Below the pieces are notes generated by a model that did not search any database, was not told where the DNA came from, and saw nothing but the letters and a program-made list of their open reading frames with translations. A stretch of 64,000 bases of DNA from Chryseobacterium sp. 7 (GTDB lineage Bacteria > Bacteroidota > Bacteroidia > Flavobacteriales > Weeksellaceae), in assembly GCF_003663845.1 (NCBI RefSeq), contig NZ_RCCA01000001.1, positions 868,001-932,000 on the forward strand, in the 5' to 3' direction. Of the stretch, positions 50,344-60,096 are shown one piece after another. Position 1 is the stretch's first letter, and every line of letters starts with the position of its first letter. Both the position numbers and the translations under genes were made by a program.

Positions 50344-51681
50344 CTAATGGCCATTGGCTTTTAATACCTGTTCTTTAAACTGGCGTCCTCTGTCTTCATA
50401 GCTTTTGAACAAGTCAAAGCTTGCGCAACATGGAGATAATAAGACGGTATCGCCTTTTTTAGCCAATGATTTTGAAATTCTCACGGCTTCTTCCATGCTT
50501 GAAGTATCATAAATAACTTCTTTTTTATCTTTAAAGAAATCTATGATTTTCTTGTTGTCTATTCCAAGGCAGACGATTGCCTTTACTTTTCTTTTGACTA
50601 AATCTTCAATTTCGGTATAGTCATTTCCTTTATCTAATCCACCAACAATCCATACGGTTGGTGTTTTCATGCTTTCTAAGGCGTAGTAAGTAGCGTTTAC
50701 ATTGGTTGCTTTACTGTCGTTGATGTATTTTACGTTATCAACTTCAGTTACAAACTCCAATCTGTGCTCTACGGCCTGGAAGGTCATCAATGAATGTCTG
50801 ATGCTTTCATTGTTGATTTTTAATATCTTACCTGCTATAGAAGCTGCTAAGCTGTTGGCTACATTGTGATTTCCCAATAGAGACAATTCATCAACTTTCA
50901 TAGCGAATTCGTCTTTCATTTTTACCACAATTTCATCTTCATTGATGAAACCTCCTTCCGGTAACTTCTCCTTGATGGAGAAAGGAATCATTTTAGCCTT
51001 TATTTCTAGCTTTTCAAGAAGATTTTTACTCATTTCATCATCTTTATTATAGATGAAGAAGTTGTCATTCTCCTGATTTTCAGTAATTCTGAATTTAGCC
51101 AAAGCATATTCCTCATAATTGTAGTTGTACTGATCCAGGTGATCCTGAGACAGATTCAACAATAAAGAGATATAAGGTCTGAAATTCTGAATATCATCCA
51201 ATTGGAAAGAGCTTACTTCCAGCACATAATATTCATGATTTTCATCTGCAACCTGCTTGGCAAAGCTGTATCCTATATTTCCTCCCAAACCTACATTCAA
51301 TCCGTCATTTTTCAGGATATAATAGATCAGGGAAGTGGTGGTTGTTTTTCCGTTGCTTCCGGTAATGGCAATGATCTTGGCGTCTGTAAATTCAGAAGCA
51401 AATTCAATTTCAGAGGAAAGTCTGATTCCTTTTTCATGAATTTTATTGATGATGTCTGCCTTTTTCGGAATTCCCGGGCTTTTTACGATCCAGTCTGCAT
51501 TTAAAATCCTTTCTTCATCGTGGTTTCCTTCTTCAAATTCAATTTCATTATCGGTAAGAAACTGCTTATAGTTATCCTTAATGGCTCCTTTATCTGAAAG
51601 AAATACTTCCAGACCTTTCTTTTTAGCCAAATAAGCAGCTCCGCATCCGCTTTCTCCACCTCCTAAAACAACTATTTTCAT
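50344..51681 (-). CDS. murD: UDP-MurNAc-Ala-D-Glu ligase MurD
   Basis: A 445-residue Mur ligase that adds D-Glu. It has the N-terminal VVLGGGESGCGAAYLA motif, ATP loop AITGSNGKTTTTSL, the middle EVSSFQLDDI and NLSQDHLDQYNY blocks, and the C-terminal INDSKATNVNATYYAL, which includes the family's conserved Lys-containing motif. Confidence 0.96.
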   Translation of the reverse strand: MKIVVLGGGESGCGAAYLAKKKGLEVFLSDKGAIKDNYKQFLTDNEIEFEEGNHDEERILNADWIVKSPGIPKKADIINKIHEKGIRLSSEIEFASEFTDAKIIAITGSNGKTTTTSLIYYILKNDGLNVGLGGNIGYSFAKQVADENHEYYVLEVSSFQLDDIQNFRPYISLLLNLSQDHLDQYNYNYEEYALAKFRITENQENDNFFIYNKDDEMSKNLLEKLEIKAKMIPFSIKEKLPEGGFINEDEIVVKMKDEFAMKVDELSLLGNHNVANSLAASIAGKILKINNESIRHSLMTFQAVEHRLEFVTEVDNVKYINDSKATNVNATYYALESMKTPTVWIVGGLDKGNDYTEIEDLVKRKVKAIVCLGIDNKKIIDFFKDKKEVIYDTSSMEEAVRISKSLAKKGDTVLLSPCCASFDLFKSYEDRGRQFKEQVLKANGH

Positions 51682-51682
51682 A

Positions 51683-51768
51683 TAATTTATGTATTGATGT
51701 ATATTGTATTAATGTATCTTGGTGGGAATCATTAATACGTTAATACATTATTACTTTTTACAATTAAT
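51683..51768. repeat. dcw intergenic AT-rich repeat, family A (murD-mraY gap)
   Basis: Contains GTATTGATGTATATTGTATT, ATTAATACGTTAATAC and the ATACATTATTACTTTTTACA tail shared with the ftsQ-murC gap. Confidence 0.6.
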
Positions 51769-53010
51769 TTATCTCATTTTTAATGTGATCAGACATACAA
51801 TAGCCAGTATTACCCCGATGATGATCATTCTGTTTACGATTTTACTTTCGTGAAATCCTTCTTTCTGATAATGGTGGTGTAATGGTGACATTTTGAACAG
51901 TCTATTGTTTTGGGCATATTCCAGCCCGAATTTTCTTTTTCTGTATTTGAAAACTACTACCTGAAGCATTACAGATACATTTTCAATCAAGAAGATTCCG
52001 CATAATACAGGAATCAGCAATTCTTTTCTTAAAATAATGGCTAAAACGGCAATTACTCCTCCCAGCATCAAACTTCCGGTGTCTCCCATGAAAACCTGTG
52101 CAGGATAGGTATTGTACCAGAAGAACCCGATCACGGCACCTACCATTGCCACGGCAAAAATGGTGGTTTCTCCCATATTCGGAAGGAACATGATATTCAG
52201 ATAGTCTGCAAAGATGATATTCCCGGATAGATAAGCGAAAAGAGCCAGTGTGAGCAAGATAATGGCGCTTGTACCTGCGGCAAGACCATCAATTCCGTCT
52301 GTGATATTGGCTCCGTTCGAAACGGCTGTTACAATGAAGATTACAATGGGAATAAAGACAATCCATGCCCACTCATGGGCATCTTTATCATTCATCCAGA
52401 ATAAAATTCCGCTGTAATCAAACTCATTATTTTTGGCAAATGGAACGGTAGAAACAGTAATTTTTTCTGTAGGCATAAAGTTTTGCTCTACATTGTTTCT
52501 GTTCACTACTTTAGCATCTGCATATTTTCTTTTCACGGTAATGTCCGGGTGAAAATACATTGTAATTCCGACAATTAGCCCTAATCCGACTTGTCCTACA
52601 ATTTTGAATTTACCACTTAAACCGTCTTTATTTTTTTTGATTTTCTTTAAATAATCATCAAGGAAACCAATGGCACCCATCCAGAACATTGAAACCAGTA
52701 ACAGAACGATATACACATTGGTAATTCTTGTAAACAGCAATACCGGAATAATAGTTGCCAAAATAATGATAAGCCCTCCCATAGTAGGAGTTCCTTCTTT
52801 TTGTTTTTGGCCATCCAATCCAAGATCACGTACCAGTTCACCCATTTGTTTTGTTCTCAGGTAATTGATTACTCTTTTTCCGTAGACAAGAGCAATAATA
52901 AGTGAAAATAAAACGGCCATTCCGGCACGGAAGGAGATGTATTTCAACATTCCTAATCCCGGAACGTGAATTCCATGGTCGGTTAGATATTCGTATAGAT
53001 AGTATAGCAT
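51769..53010 (-). CDS. mraY: Phospho-MurNAc-pentapeptide transferase MraY
   Basis: A 413-residue, ten-helix enzyme that makes lipid I. Motifs: [25 protein letters not shown] with the catalytic Asp pair, [26 protein letters not shown] and MSPLHHHYQ. An insert of about 60 residues around 170-230 ([19 protein letters not shown]) is absent from E. coli MraY and is common in Bacteroidota. Confidence 0.96.
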   Translation of the reverse strand: MLYYLYEYLTDHGIHVPGLGMLKYISFRAGMAVLFSLIIALVYGKRVINYLRTKQMGELVRDLGLDGQKQKEGTPTMGGLIIILATIIPVLLFTRITNVYIVLLLVSMFWMGAIGFLDDYLKKIKKNKDGLSGKFKIVGQVGLGLIVGITMYFHPDITVKRKYADAKVVNRNNVEQNFMPTEKITVSTVPFAKNNEFDYSGILFWMNDKDAHEWAWIVFIPIVIFIVTAVSNGANITDGIDGLAAGTSAIILLTLALFAYLSGNIIFADYLNIMFLPNMGETTIFAVAMVGAVIGFFWYNTYPAQVFMGDTGSLMLGGVIAVLAIILRKELLIPVLCGIFLIENVSVMLQVVVFKYRKRKFGLEYAQNNRLFKMSPLHHHYQKEGFHESKIVNRMIIIGVILAIVCLITLKMR

Positions 53011-53064
53011 AGTTTCAATTGTTAATAAATAATCATTGATAATTGATCAATTATCGTTTGTAAT
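53011..53064. repeat. dcw intergenic AT-rich repeat, family B (mraY-murE gap)
   Basis: Contains CATTGATAATTGATCAATTA and ATCGTTTGTAATTTA, related to the ftsZ-ftsA and ftsL-rsmH gaps. Confidence 0.5.
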
Positions 53065-54525
53065 TTACTTGCTCATTAATTTCCAAAGCTCATTAATTAC
53101 TTCTTTGTCATCAAAATGATGTTTCACACCATTTATATCCTGATAGGTTTCGTGGCCTTTGCCGGCAACTAAAACAATATCTTTGGGTTCTGCAAACTTG
53201 ATGGCCATTTTTATGGCTTCTTTTCTGTCCGGAATTGAAGTGTATTTGCTGAAATTCTGGGGTTCAACACCTGCTTCAATTTCTTTGATGATCTGTGCAG
53301 GATCTTCTGTTCTCGGATTGTCTGAAGTGATGATTGCCAGTGTTGATTTTTTAGTGGCAATATTTCCCATTTCAGGTCTTTTGGAGTGATCCCTGTCTCC
53401 TCCGCATCCGAATACAGTGATTAGTCTTTCATTTTTGGTTCTGATATCGTTAATGCTGTCCAGGATGTTTTCCAACGCATCCGGAGTGTGTGCATAGTCT
53501 ACGATAAAGAAAATCCCACCATCAGATTTGAAAGTTTCAAATCTTCCGGAAACTCTTTTTAATTTACTGATGGCCTGAAGAATTTCATCCTGCCCGAAAC
53601 CTAGTTCTTCAGCAATTCCGAAGACAAGCAGCAAATTGTATACATTAAATTTTCCGGTTAATGTTGTCCAGAATTCTTTTCCGTTGAAGTTCAACAGCAT
53701 TCCGTTGAAATCCACTTCCAATAATTTTCCGTGATAATCTGCCATGGTTTTCAGAGCATAAGACTTCTTTTTAGCCTTGGTGTTCTGAAGCATGACATTG
53801 CCATTTTTGTCATCCACATTGGTGATGGCAATGGCTGTATCTTCTAATTGATCAAAGAATCTTTTCTTTGTTTTTAAATATTCTTCAAACGTTTTATGAT
53901 AATCTAAATGATCATGAGTAAGGTTAGTGAAGCCCGCTATTTTGAAATGTAATCCTTCAATTCTGTTTTGGGCAATCCCGTGTGAACTCACTTCCATGAA
54001 AGCAAATTCGCATCCTTTTTCTACAGCTTCCGCTAAAATCCTGTTGATGGTAATTACATCAGGAGTAGTGTGGGTAGCCGGAATTATTTCTTCATCAATT
54101 CTGATTTCAACAGTGGAAAGTAAAGCTGCTGAATACCCCAGATTTTTGAAAACATCAAAAAGAAGGGTAGAAACAGATGTTTTTCCGTTAGTTCCGGTAA
54201 CCCCTATCAGCTTCAATTTCTGTGAAGGATTTCCATAAAAATTAGAAGCAAGATGACCTAAAGCTTTAGATGAATCTTTTACCTGAACATAGGTTACATT
54301 TTCCGCCAATGTTTCAGGGAATTCTTCGCAAACAATTGCGGCAGCACCTTTTTCAATAGCAGATGCAATGAATGTATGGCCATCCACTACGGATCCTCTT
54401 ATCGCAATGTAAAGAGAATTCTCTGTAACTTTTCTGCTGTCGATCACCAATTCAGTAACCTCACGGTTGTTATCACCGTGAATTTCCAAGACTGGGATTC
54501 TGTTTACTAATTCTGTTATAATCAT
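53065..54525 (-). CDS. murE: UDP-MurNAc-tripeptide ligase MurE, meso-DAP type
   Basis: About 486 residues from the ATG at 54525; the upstream in-frame TTG at 54534 is unlikely. ATP loop GVTGTNGKTSVSTLL, EVSSHGIAQNRIEG and FTNLTHDHLDYH are clear. The motif SDNPRTEDP contains DNPR, which marks enzymes that add meso-diaminopimelate, so the cell wall should be of the DAP type. Confidence 0.96.
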   Translation of the reverse strand: MIITELVNRIPVLEIHGDNNREVTELVIDSRKVTENSLYIAIRGSVVDGHTFIASAIEKGAAAIVCEEFPETLAENVTYVQVKDSSKALGHLASNFYGNPSQKLKLIGVTGTNGKTSVSTLLFDVFKNLGYSAALLSTVEIRIDEEIIPATHTTPDVITINRILAEAVEKGCEFAFMEVSSHGIAQNRIEGLHFKIAGFTNLTHDHLDYHKTFEEYLKTKKRFFDQLEDTAIAITNVDDKNGNVMLQNTKAKKKSYALKTMADYHGKLLEVDFNGMLLNFNGKEFWTTLTGKFNVYNLLLVFGIAEELGFGQDEILQAISKLKRVSGRFETFKSDGGIFFIVDYAHTPDALENILDSINDIRTKNERLITVFGCGGDRDHSKRPEMGNIATKKSTLAIITSDNPRTEDPAQIIKEIEAGVEPQNFSKYTSIPDRKEAIKMAIKFAEPKDIVLVAGKGHETYQDINGVKHHFDDKEVINELWKLMSK

Positions 54526-54569
54526 CTTTATCAATAAGGCTTTGCCTTATTCTGGTTTAAATCTTTATT

Positions 54570-56561
54570 TTAATTCTGCAGAGACAAATAAATTCTCTGG
54601 TTCTTACTGATTGTTGTGCCTTCCAGAGGGAATTGTTCTTTAATTCTTCCTACTCCTTTATAATCGACACGGTAGCCTAAGTTCTCCAGCTGCGGAATCA
54701 CATTTTTCCCGATTAATCCTACTACATTAGGCATTTGCTTATCATTGACTGCTACTTTCACATTAGGTTCTACCATTTTGCTCAGGTTTACCTTTTTGTC
54801 TACCAGCATTTCTTTTTCAATATTCTGAGGTGTTTTCAGGAATGTTTTTCCTGCAATTTCTTTAAACACCGGTGCTGAAACGGAACCTCCATAAAATCCT
54901 TTTGCGGTATTAGGTTCACTAATCATTACATAACAAGTATATTTTGGAGCGTCAGCCGGATAAAATCCTGCAAAGGATGCGCGGTACTTCATTGGACCTG
55001 GCAGCCAGTATTCAAATCTTGCAGTACCTGTTTTTCCTGCCATTTTCAGGTTAGGGGTAAAGATGCTTCGTCCGGTTCCTTTTTCTACGGCTTTGGTTAA
55101 AGCGCTGGTCATCATCTTAATCGCTTTTTCAGAAGCCATTTTATTCACCATCACTTCAGGTTTTGCATTATACATTACCTTTCCGTCTTTCATGATTTTA
55201 TCAATGAATAGAGGCTTAAGCATTTTTCCTCCGTTAGCCACTCCGTTGTAGAATGTTGTCAGCTGCAGCAGGTTGATATTGGAAGAGTATCCGTAAGAGA
55301 TAGAAGCCAATGTTGCAGCATTCCATCTTTTATTTTGTGGAGTTAAGATCTTCGGTTTAGTAATTCCCGGAAGTTCTATATCCATTTTGTCGAATAATTT
55401 CCAGCGTCTCAGGTGATCTAGGAAAATCTGGGGCTTTTCTGCATAATATTTTGTGATCAGTTTTGAAGTTCCTACGTTACTGGACTTCGCCAACACATCA
55501 CTGATATCATAAGTTCCTCCTCCGTGACCATCAGAGATTCTCTGTTTGGCATATACCCAAACTCCGTTTCCTACGTTTACTGTTGTGTTTTCATCAATGA
55601 ATCCATCGTCCATTGCTGCTAAAAGTGAAATGGTTTTAAAAGTAGATCCGGGCTCGATATTATCTTTCAGTGCATAGTTGTAAGAATCTTCATAATCTCC
55701 TGATTCTGTTCTTCTTAAATTAACAAGAGCACGTACTTTTCCGGTTTCCACTTCCATCACAATTACGGTTCCGTGTTTAGCCTCGAAATTAATAAGCTGT
55801 TTCTCCAGTGCAGAGTGTGCAATGTCCTGAATTCTAAGATCTAAGGTTGTATACACATCTTCTCCGTCAACGGGTTCCTGAACTTTCCAGAAGTCGATAG
55901 GTTTCCATTGGGAAGAATTAATTCTCTGTTCAAGTCTTTTTCCGTCTGTTCCGGTTAAATATTTTGAGAAAGCACCTTCCAGTCCGGATCTAAGCTCGCC
56001 GTTATCCATTCCAATAGTTCCGGCTCCGATTTCTGAAGTGGCTAATTCTCTTTTATAATTTCTGTCAACAATAAAACCTCCTTTATTTTTACCTCTTTTG
56101 AAGATCGGGAACTTTCGGATTCTGTCGTACTGATCGAAATCCAGTCCTTTTGCCAAAGTATAGTACTGGTTTTTCTTTTTCTTTTGTTCGTCAAACTTCT
56201 GTCTGAATTCTCCTCTGGACTTTCCAAACATTTTGCTTAGAGAATCAGTTAATGCTCCGATGTTATTGGAGTACACCGTATCTTTCATTGTTTTGAAATC
56301 AAGATAGATGTCATATCGCATCACAGTTGTGGCGAGAATAGAACCGTCGGAAGCAAAAAGATTACCGCGGGCAGCTTTTAAAGTAGCTTCACGATAGTTT
56401 TTATTAATGTAATCATCTTTTATTTCCTGGACATTGGTGTTCTGTAGGATGACAATTCGTGCCAGGAACATGACAAACACGCACAAAGCTACCACTGCAA
56501 AGAGGTAGCCCCATCGTAACGTTTTCTTACGTTTATTGTCGTATTCATTTTGCTTTTGCAT
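54570..56561 (-). CDS. ftsI: Class B penicillin-binding protein (FtsI/PBP3-like) with PASTA domain
   Basis: A 663-residue division transpeptidase. Single N-terminal membrane helix (YLFAVVALCVFVMFLARIVIL), a dimerisation domain, then the transpeptidase with active-site Ser in EPGSTFKTISLL (SxxK), SSN in LAKSSNVGTSKL and KTGT in GKTGTARFEYW. A C-terminal PASTA domain (MPNVVGLIGKNVIPQLENLG) is present, as in many Bacteroidota. It cross-links septal peptidoglycan with FtsW. The start overlaps the ftsL-like gene by 17 bp. Confidence 0.95.
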   Translation of the reverse strand: MQKQNEYDNKRKKTLRWGYLFAVVALCVFVMFLARIVILQNTNVQEIKDDYINKNYREATLKAARGNLFASDGSILATTVMRYDIYLDFKTMKDTVYSNNIGALTDSLSKMFGKSRGEFRQKFDEQKKKKNQYYTLAKGLDFDQYDRIRKFPIFKRGKNKGGFIVDRNYKRELATSEIGAGTIGMDNGELRSGLEGAFSKYLTGTDGKRLEQRINSSQWKPIDFWKVQEPVDGEDVYTTLDLRIQDIAHSALEKQLINFEAKHGTVIVMEVETGKVRALVNLRRTESGDYEDSYNYALKDNIEPGSTFKTISLLAAMDDGFIDENTTVNVGNGVWVYAKQRISDGHGGGTYDISDVLAKSSNVGTSKLITKYYAEKPQIFLDHLRRWKLFDKMDIELPGITKPKILTPQNKRWNAATLASISYGYSSNINLLQLTTFYNGVANGGKMLKPLFIDKIMKDGKVMYNAKPEVMVNKMASEKAIKMMTSALTKAVEKGTGRSIFTPNLKMAGKTGTARFEYWLPGPMKYRASFAGFYPADAPKYTCYVMISEPNTAKGFYGGSVSAPVFKEIAGKTFLKTPQNIEKEMLVDKKVNLSKMVEPNVKVAVNDKQMPNVVGLIGKNVIPQLENLGYRVDYKGVGRIKEQFPLEGTTISKNQRIYLSLQN

Positions 56562-56910
56562 CTGTACTGTCCAGTTTTATTAGCAATTTGTGAGGGTGGT
56601 TTTCCAGGGTCATTAATGAGTCCCGGGCAACCTCTTTCCCCAGCTCTGATTCCATTTTTACTTTGATCAGCTTACTCTGGGCGTAAGCGTTTCGTGATTT
56701 ATATTCTTCTGTTTCTTCCTTTAAGGCGTTTACAATTTTTATTTTTTTATTGACGAGATGGTTGGTATAAATCATGGCCATCATCAGAACAAACAGGAGG
56801 AGAAAATACTTGTAATGTATTTTGATCTCATCACGGTTCAGAAAGTTTCCTTTTATAATATCTATAAAAGTGAGTCTTTTCTGGGGGCGATTTGTTGTTC
56901 TTTTTGCCAC
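56545..56910 (-). CDS. ftsL: FtsL-like division protein
   Basis: A small bitopic protein. The frame is open to a GTG at 56961, but its first 17 codons come from an intergenic repeat, so the GTG at 56910 (AKRTTNRPQK... start) seems more likely, giving about 121 residues. A basic N-terminus is followed by one membrane helix (YFLLLFVLMMAMIYTNHLV) and a coiled-coil-like segment (KIVNALKEETEEYKSRNAYAQ). Position between rsmH and the penicillin-binding protein is that of ftsL. Sequence similarity within this family is weak, so the name rests mainly on position. Confidence 0.78.
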   Translation of the reverse strand: MAKRTTNRPQKRLTFIDIIKGNFLNRDEIKIHYKYFLLLFVLMMAMIYTNHLVNKKIKIVNALKEETEEYKSRNAYAQSKLIKVKMESELGKEVARDSLMTLENHPHKLLIKLDSTDAKAK

Positions 56911-56975
56911 TATTATTTTATAATTGATTAATGATAAAAGATAATTGATATCGCTTATCACGTATAATTTATCAT
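56911..56975. repeat. dcw intergenic AT-rich repeat, family B (ftsL-rsmH gap)
   Basis: Contains ATAATTGATTAATGATAAAA, ATATCGCTTATCACGT and ATAATTTATCATTTATA, sharing ATCGCTTATCA with the ftsZ-ftsA gap. Confidence 0.55.
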
Positions 56976-57869
56976 TTATACTTTTATTCCTGTTCTCATC
57001 TTGGCACTTCTTGCTCTTGAATTTTCTTCAATTTCCTGGTCATCAGGAATGATTGCTTTACTCTTTATCAATTCGAATGCCTTTTTATAATTTCCGTAGA
57101 TATCTCTTTCCGGTTCTCCTTCAAACATTCCGTTTTTCAGGAATCTTTTTACCAAACGGTCTTCCAGAGAGTGGTAAGAAATAACGACTAATCTTCCTTC
57201 CGGTTTTAAAACATTGTAAGCCTGAACCAGCATTTCTTTTAATACTTCAAGTTCCTGGTTTACTTCAATTCTTATTGCCTGAAAAAGCTGAGCATAGAAC
57301 TTGTTCACTTTGTGAGGCGGAATATAGCTGAATAATTTTTTCAGATCTTCCGTAGTATCTATACTTTTAGTTTTTCTATGATGAACGATTTCTCTTGCCA
57401 GCTTTCTTGCTTCTCTTAATTCTCCGTAATGGTAGAAAAGATCTGCAAGTTCACTTTCTTCATATTCATTAATTACTCTTTTGGCATCCAGATTCTGCAT
57501 TACATTCATTCTCATGTCCAAAGGAGCATTGCTTCTTGTGGAAAAACCTCTGTCTGCTTCATCAAACTGATGTGAAGAAACACCCAGGTCAGCTAAAACA
57601 CCATCCACCTGAGGAACTCCGTACATCAGTAATGAGTTTTCCAGAAACCTGAAATTCTGATTAACCAATGTAAATCTGGAATCATCAATTGTATTTTTAA
57701 GTGCATCCAGGTCCTGATCAAAACTGAACAATCTCCCTTTGTCGGAAAGTCTGCTCAAGATTTCTCTTGAATGGCCTCCGCCTCCAAAGGTGCAGTCCAC
57801 ATATATTCCGTCAGGATTCGTCACCAAATCATCAACACTCTGCTTCAACAAAACGGGGTTATGATACAT
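56976..57869 (-). CDS. rsmH: 16S rRNA m4C1402 methyltransferase RsmH (MraW)
   Basis: A 297-residue SAM-dependent methyltransferase with the family blocks YHNPVLLKQSVD, the SAM loop VDCTFGGGGHSREIL, ADLGVSSHQFDEADRGFS, FYAQLFQAIRIEVNQEL and VISYHSLEDRLVKRF. It methylates N4 of C1402 in 16S rRNA. It follows mraZ at 48 bp, the standard order. Confidence 0.97.
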   Translation of the reverse strand: MYHNPVLLKQSVDDLVTNPDGIYVDCTFGGGGHSREILSRLSDKGRLFSFDQDLDALKNTIDDSRFTLVNQNFRFLENSLLMYGVPQVDGVLADLGVSSHQFDEADRGFSTRSNAPLDMRMNVMQNLDAKRVINEYEESELADLFYHYGELREARKLAREIVHHRKTKSIDTTEDLKKLFSYIPPHKVNKFYAQLFQAIRIEVNQELEVLKEMLVQAYNVLKPEGRLVVISYHSLEDRLVKRFLKNGMFEGEPERDIYGNYKKAFELIKSKAIIPDDQEIEENSRARSAKMRTGIKV

Positions 57870-57917
57870 GCTTAATTGTGTTTTTTATTTACTATATAAT
57901 CTATTAATAACCTGCAG

Positions 57918-58376
57918 TTATTCTTCATCGAAAGAGCCCATCACATCTTCGGCCAGGCTTGCAAAATCTGCTTCATTGGTGGCAATTACCTTTTCATAGG
58001 CTTCTTTGTCCCAAATTTCGAAGAGCTCTCCCGCGCTGGTAATCACAGTGTCTTTTTGAAGATTTGCAAAAATTGTCAGATCTTTTGAGATCTGTAGTCT
58101 TCCTGCATTATCCAATTCTACTGTTTTTACTCCTGCCGTAAACATTCGTATGAAATCAGCATTCTTTTTTATGAATCTGTTCAGTTTATTAATTTTGCCC
58201 ATTAGTTTGTCCCATGCATTCATAGGGTAAACTTCCAGACAGGGTTGGAACACAGATCTTTTGACTACAAATGCCTTGTCTTCGAAGTTTTCCATCTGTT
58301 TGATTAAAGATGAAGGAACTTTCAGGCGGCCTTTGTCGTCAATTTTGCACTCATATGTCCCAATGAAATTTTTCAT
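57918..58376 (-). CDS. mraZ: MraZ transcriptional regulator
   Basis: About 152 residues from the ATG at 58376; the frame opens at 58415, but the MraZ fold begins MKNFIGTYECKIDDKGRLKVP. The two AbrB-like halves each carry the signature, DDKGRLKVPSSL and DNAGRLQISKDL. MraZ binds repeated TGGGA-type boxes at its own promoter and controls the dcw cluster. Such boxes are present immediately upstream. Confidence 0.94.
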   Translation of the reverse strand: MKNFIGTYECKIDDKGRLKVPSSLIKQMENFEDKAFVVKRSVFQPCLEVYPMNAWDKLMGKINKLNRFIKKNADFIRMFTAGVKTVELDNAGRLQISKDLTIFANLQKDTVITSAGELFEIWDKEAYEKVIATNEADFASLAEDVMGSFDEE

Positions 58377-58382
58377 TTGGGA

Positions 58383-58430
58383 CAAATTTATATAATAATT
58401 TCCAAAATTTCCCACTTTTTCCCACTTTTT
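58383..58430 (-). promoter_or_regulatory. mraZ promoter with MraZ-binding boxes
   Basis: On the minus strand two perfect GTGGGAAA-type repeats (cores 58425-58421 and 58415-58411) lie 10 bp apart, with a third degenerate TTTGGAAATT unit in phase ending at about 58401. They are followed by TAAATTTG (58390-58383), a full TAnnTTTG -7 box. This is the classic MraZ operator layout. The -7 box is so close to the ATG (58376) that the mRNA may have almost no leader. Confidence 0.78.
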
Positions 58431-58618
58431 GACTTAATGTTAATAAGTTTTATTAAAGATTGAATTTCAATAATGTAAAATACTGATATGAAGAGATTTG
58501 TAAAAAGTGTTATTTGGGCCATAATAAAGCGGTTTTGAAAAAAAAAGTTAAAAAGGATAATATTATATTATTTTTATCTTAAATTAGGATAATCAAAATT
58601 TTTTTGAGGTTTAATTTG

Positions 58619-58626
58619 TATTTTTG
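58619..58626 (+). promoter_or_regulatory. -7 box of the hydrolase-engB-elaA unit
   Basis: TATTTTTG matches TAnnTTTG. RNA would start near 58633, so the ATG at 58649 rather than the earlier in-frame ATG at 58604 is the start. Confidence 0.55.
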
Positions 58627-58648
58627 CAGGGCTTTATTAAGGCGTTTT

Positions 58649-59410
58649 ATGATATTTAGTACAAAAAAAGAAAAGAAATATTCCTATGTAGAAGCGGGAG
58701 AAGGACATCCATTAGTGCTGTTGCACGGGTTAATGGGTGGTTTGAGTAATTTCGATAAAATGGTAGATTTTTTTTCGGATAGAGGTTTCAAAGTATATGT
58801 TCCTCAGCTGCCGATCTACGATCTGCCGGTACTCAATACCAATCTTACCACTATCGCAAAATATATTATCAAGTTTATAGAAAGTCATATTGAGGGACCC
58901 GTCTCTATTGTAGGAAACTCAATGGGAGGGCACGTAGGGCTTATCTTAACTCTGGCAAGACCGGATCTTGTAAAGAATCTTGTTCTTACAGGAAGCTCCG
59001 GATTATATGAAAGAACTTTCGGGGACAGTTTTCCGAGAAAGAATGACCGCTCTTACATCAGAAAGAAGACGGAAGAGGTTTTCTATGATCCAAAGGTAGC
59101 AACAGAAGATCTTGTGGATGAAGTTTTTGCAGTAGTGAATGACAGAATGAAGGGAATTAAGACGGTAATGCTGGCGAGAAGTGCCATCAAACACAATATG
59201 CTGAATGATCTACCGAAGATTGTAACTCCTACGTGTTTGATCTGGGGTAAGCAGGATAATGTGACTCCACCGGAAGTGGCAGAAGATATGCACAAGTTTA
59301 TTCCTAATTCCGAATTATTCTGGATTGATAAATGTGGCCATGCCGCCATGATGGAAAAACCGGATGAATTCAATGAAATCCTGTACAACTGGATAAAAGA
59401 TAAAGTTTAA
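58649..59410 (+). CDS. Alpha/beta-hydrolase-fold protein
   Basis: About 253 residues from the ATG at 58649. Oxyanion block VLLHGLMGGLSNF, nucleophile elbow VGNSMGGHVG (Ser), acid in IWGKQDNVTPPE (Asp) and His in IDKCGHAAMMEKP form a complete catalytic triad. It is probably an esterase or C-C bond hydrolase of unknown substrate. It is divergent from mraZ and is followed at 62 bp by engB. Confidence 0.9.
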   Translation: MIFSTKKEKKYSYVEAGEGHPLVLLHGLMGGLSNFDKMVDFFSDRGFKVYVPQLPIYDLPVLNTNLTTIAKYIIKFIESHIEGPVSIVGNSMGGHVGLILTLARPDLVKNLVLTGSSGLYERTFGDSFPRKNDRSYIRKKTEEVFYDPKVATEDLVDEVFAVVNDRMKGIKTVMLARSAIKHNMLNDLPKIVTPTCLIWGKQDNVTPPEVAEDMHKFIPNSELFWIDKCGHAAMMEKPDEFNEILYNWIKDKV

Positions 59411-59472
59411 AACATATAAATAACCATTAAGAGCTTTTCTTAATGGTTTATTTTTCTAAAATACATTCAAAA

Positions 59473-60096
59473 ATGATTATCAAGACAGCAGTGTTTGTAA
59501 AGAGTAGCGGAAAATGGCAGGAATGCCCTGAACCAAATATTCCCGAATATGCTTTTATCGGAAGGTCGAACGTAGGAAAGTCATCACTTATCAATGCGAT
59601 GATGAACCATAAAGATTTGGCTAAAACTTCACAGACTCCGGGAAAAACCCAGCTGATCAATCATTTTTTGGTGAATGAGGACTGGTATCTTACCGATTTA
59701 CCCGGATATGGGTATGCAAAAGTTTCAAAAGTTCAGCGAAAAGATTTTGAAAAACTGATTACCAATTATATTCTGAACAGAAGAAATCTTGTAAATCTTT
59801 TTGTTTTGGTAGATGTAAGGCACACTCCTCAGAAAATTGATCTGGAATTCATCCAATGGTGTGGAGAAAGCGGAATACCGTTTTCTATTGTCTTTACAAA
59901 AGCAGATAAACTAAAGCCGAATGTGGTTGTCAAAAATGTAGAAGCTTACAAGGCTGAATTGCATAAAACATGGGAAGATCTTCCAGAATTGTATATTACT
60001 TCTGCGGAAAAGAAAGAGGGTGGAGATAACATTCTCAACTTTATACAAAAGACGAATGAGTTTTTAAAGAATAATAATATCAGTTTCGATGAGTAA
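59473..60096 (+). CDS. engB: Ribosome biogenesis GTPase EngB/YsxC/YihA
   Basis: About 207 residues from the ATG at 59473; the frame opens at 59443 but the family begins MIIKTAVFVKSSGKW. G1 is GRSNVGKSSLINAM, G2 has TSQTPGKTQLINHF, G3 is DLPGYGYAKVSK, and G4 is TKADKLKPN. It is required for late assembly of the 50S subunit in other bacteria. It overlaps the next gene by 8 bp. Confidence 0.95.
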   Translation: MIIKTAVFVKSSGKWQECPEPNIPEYAFIGRSNVGKSSLINAMMNHKDLAKTSQTPGKTQLINHFLVNEDWYLTDLPGYGYAKVSKVQRKDFEKLITNYILNRRNLVNLFVLVDVRHTPQKIDLEFIQWCGESGIPFSIVFTKADKLKPNVVVKNVEAYKAELHKTWEDLPELYITSAEKKEGGDNILNFIQKTNEFLKNNNISFDE

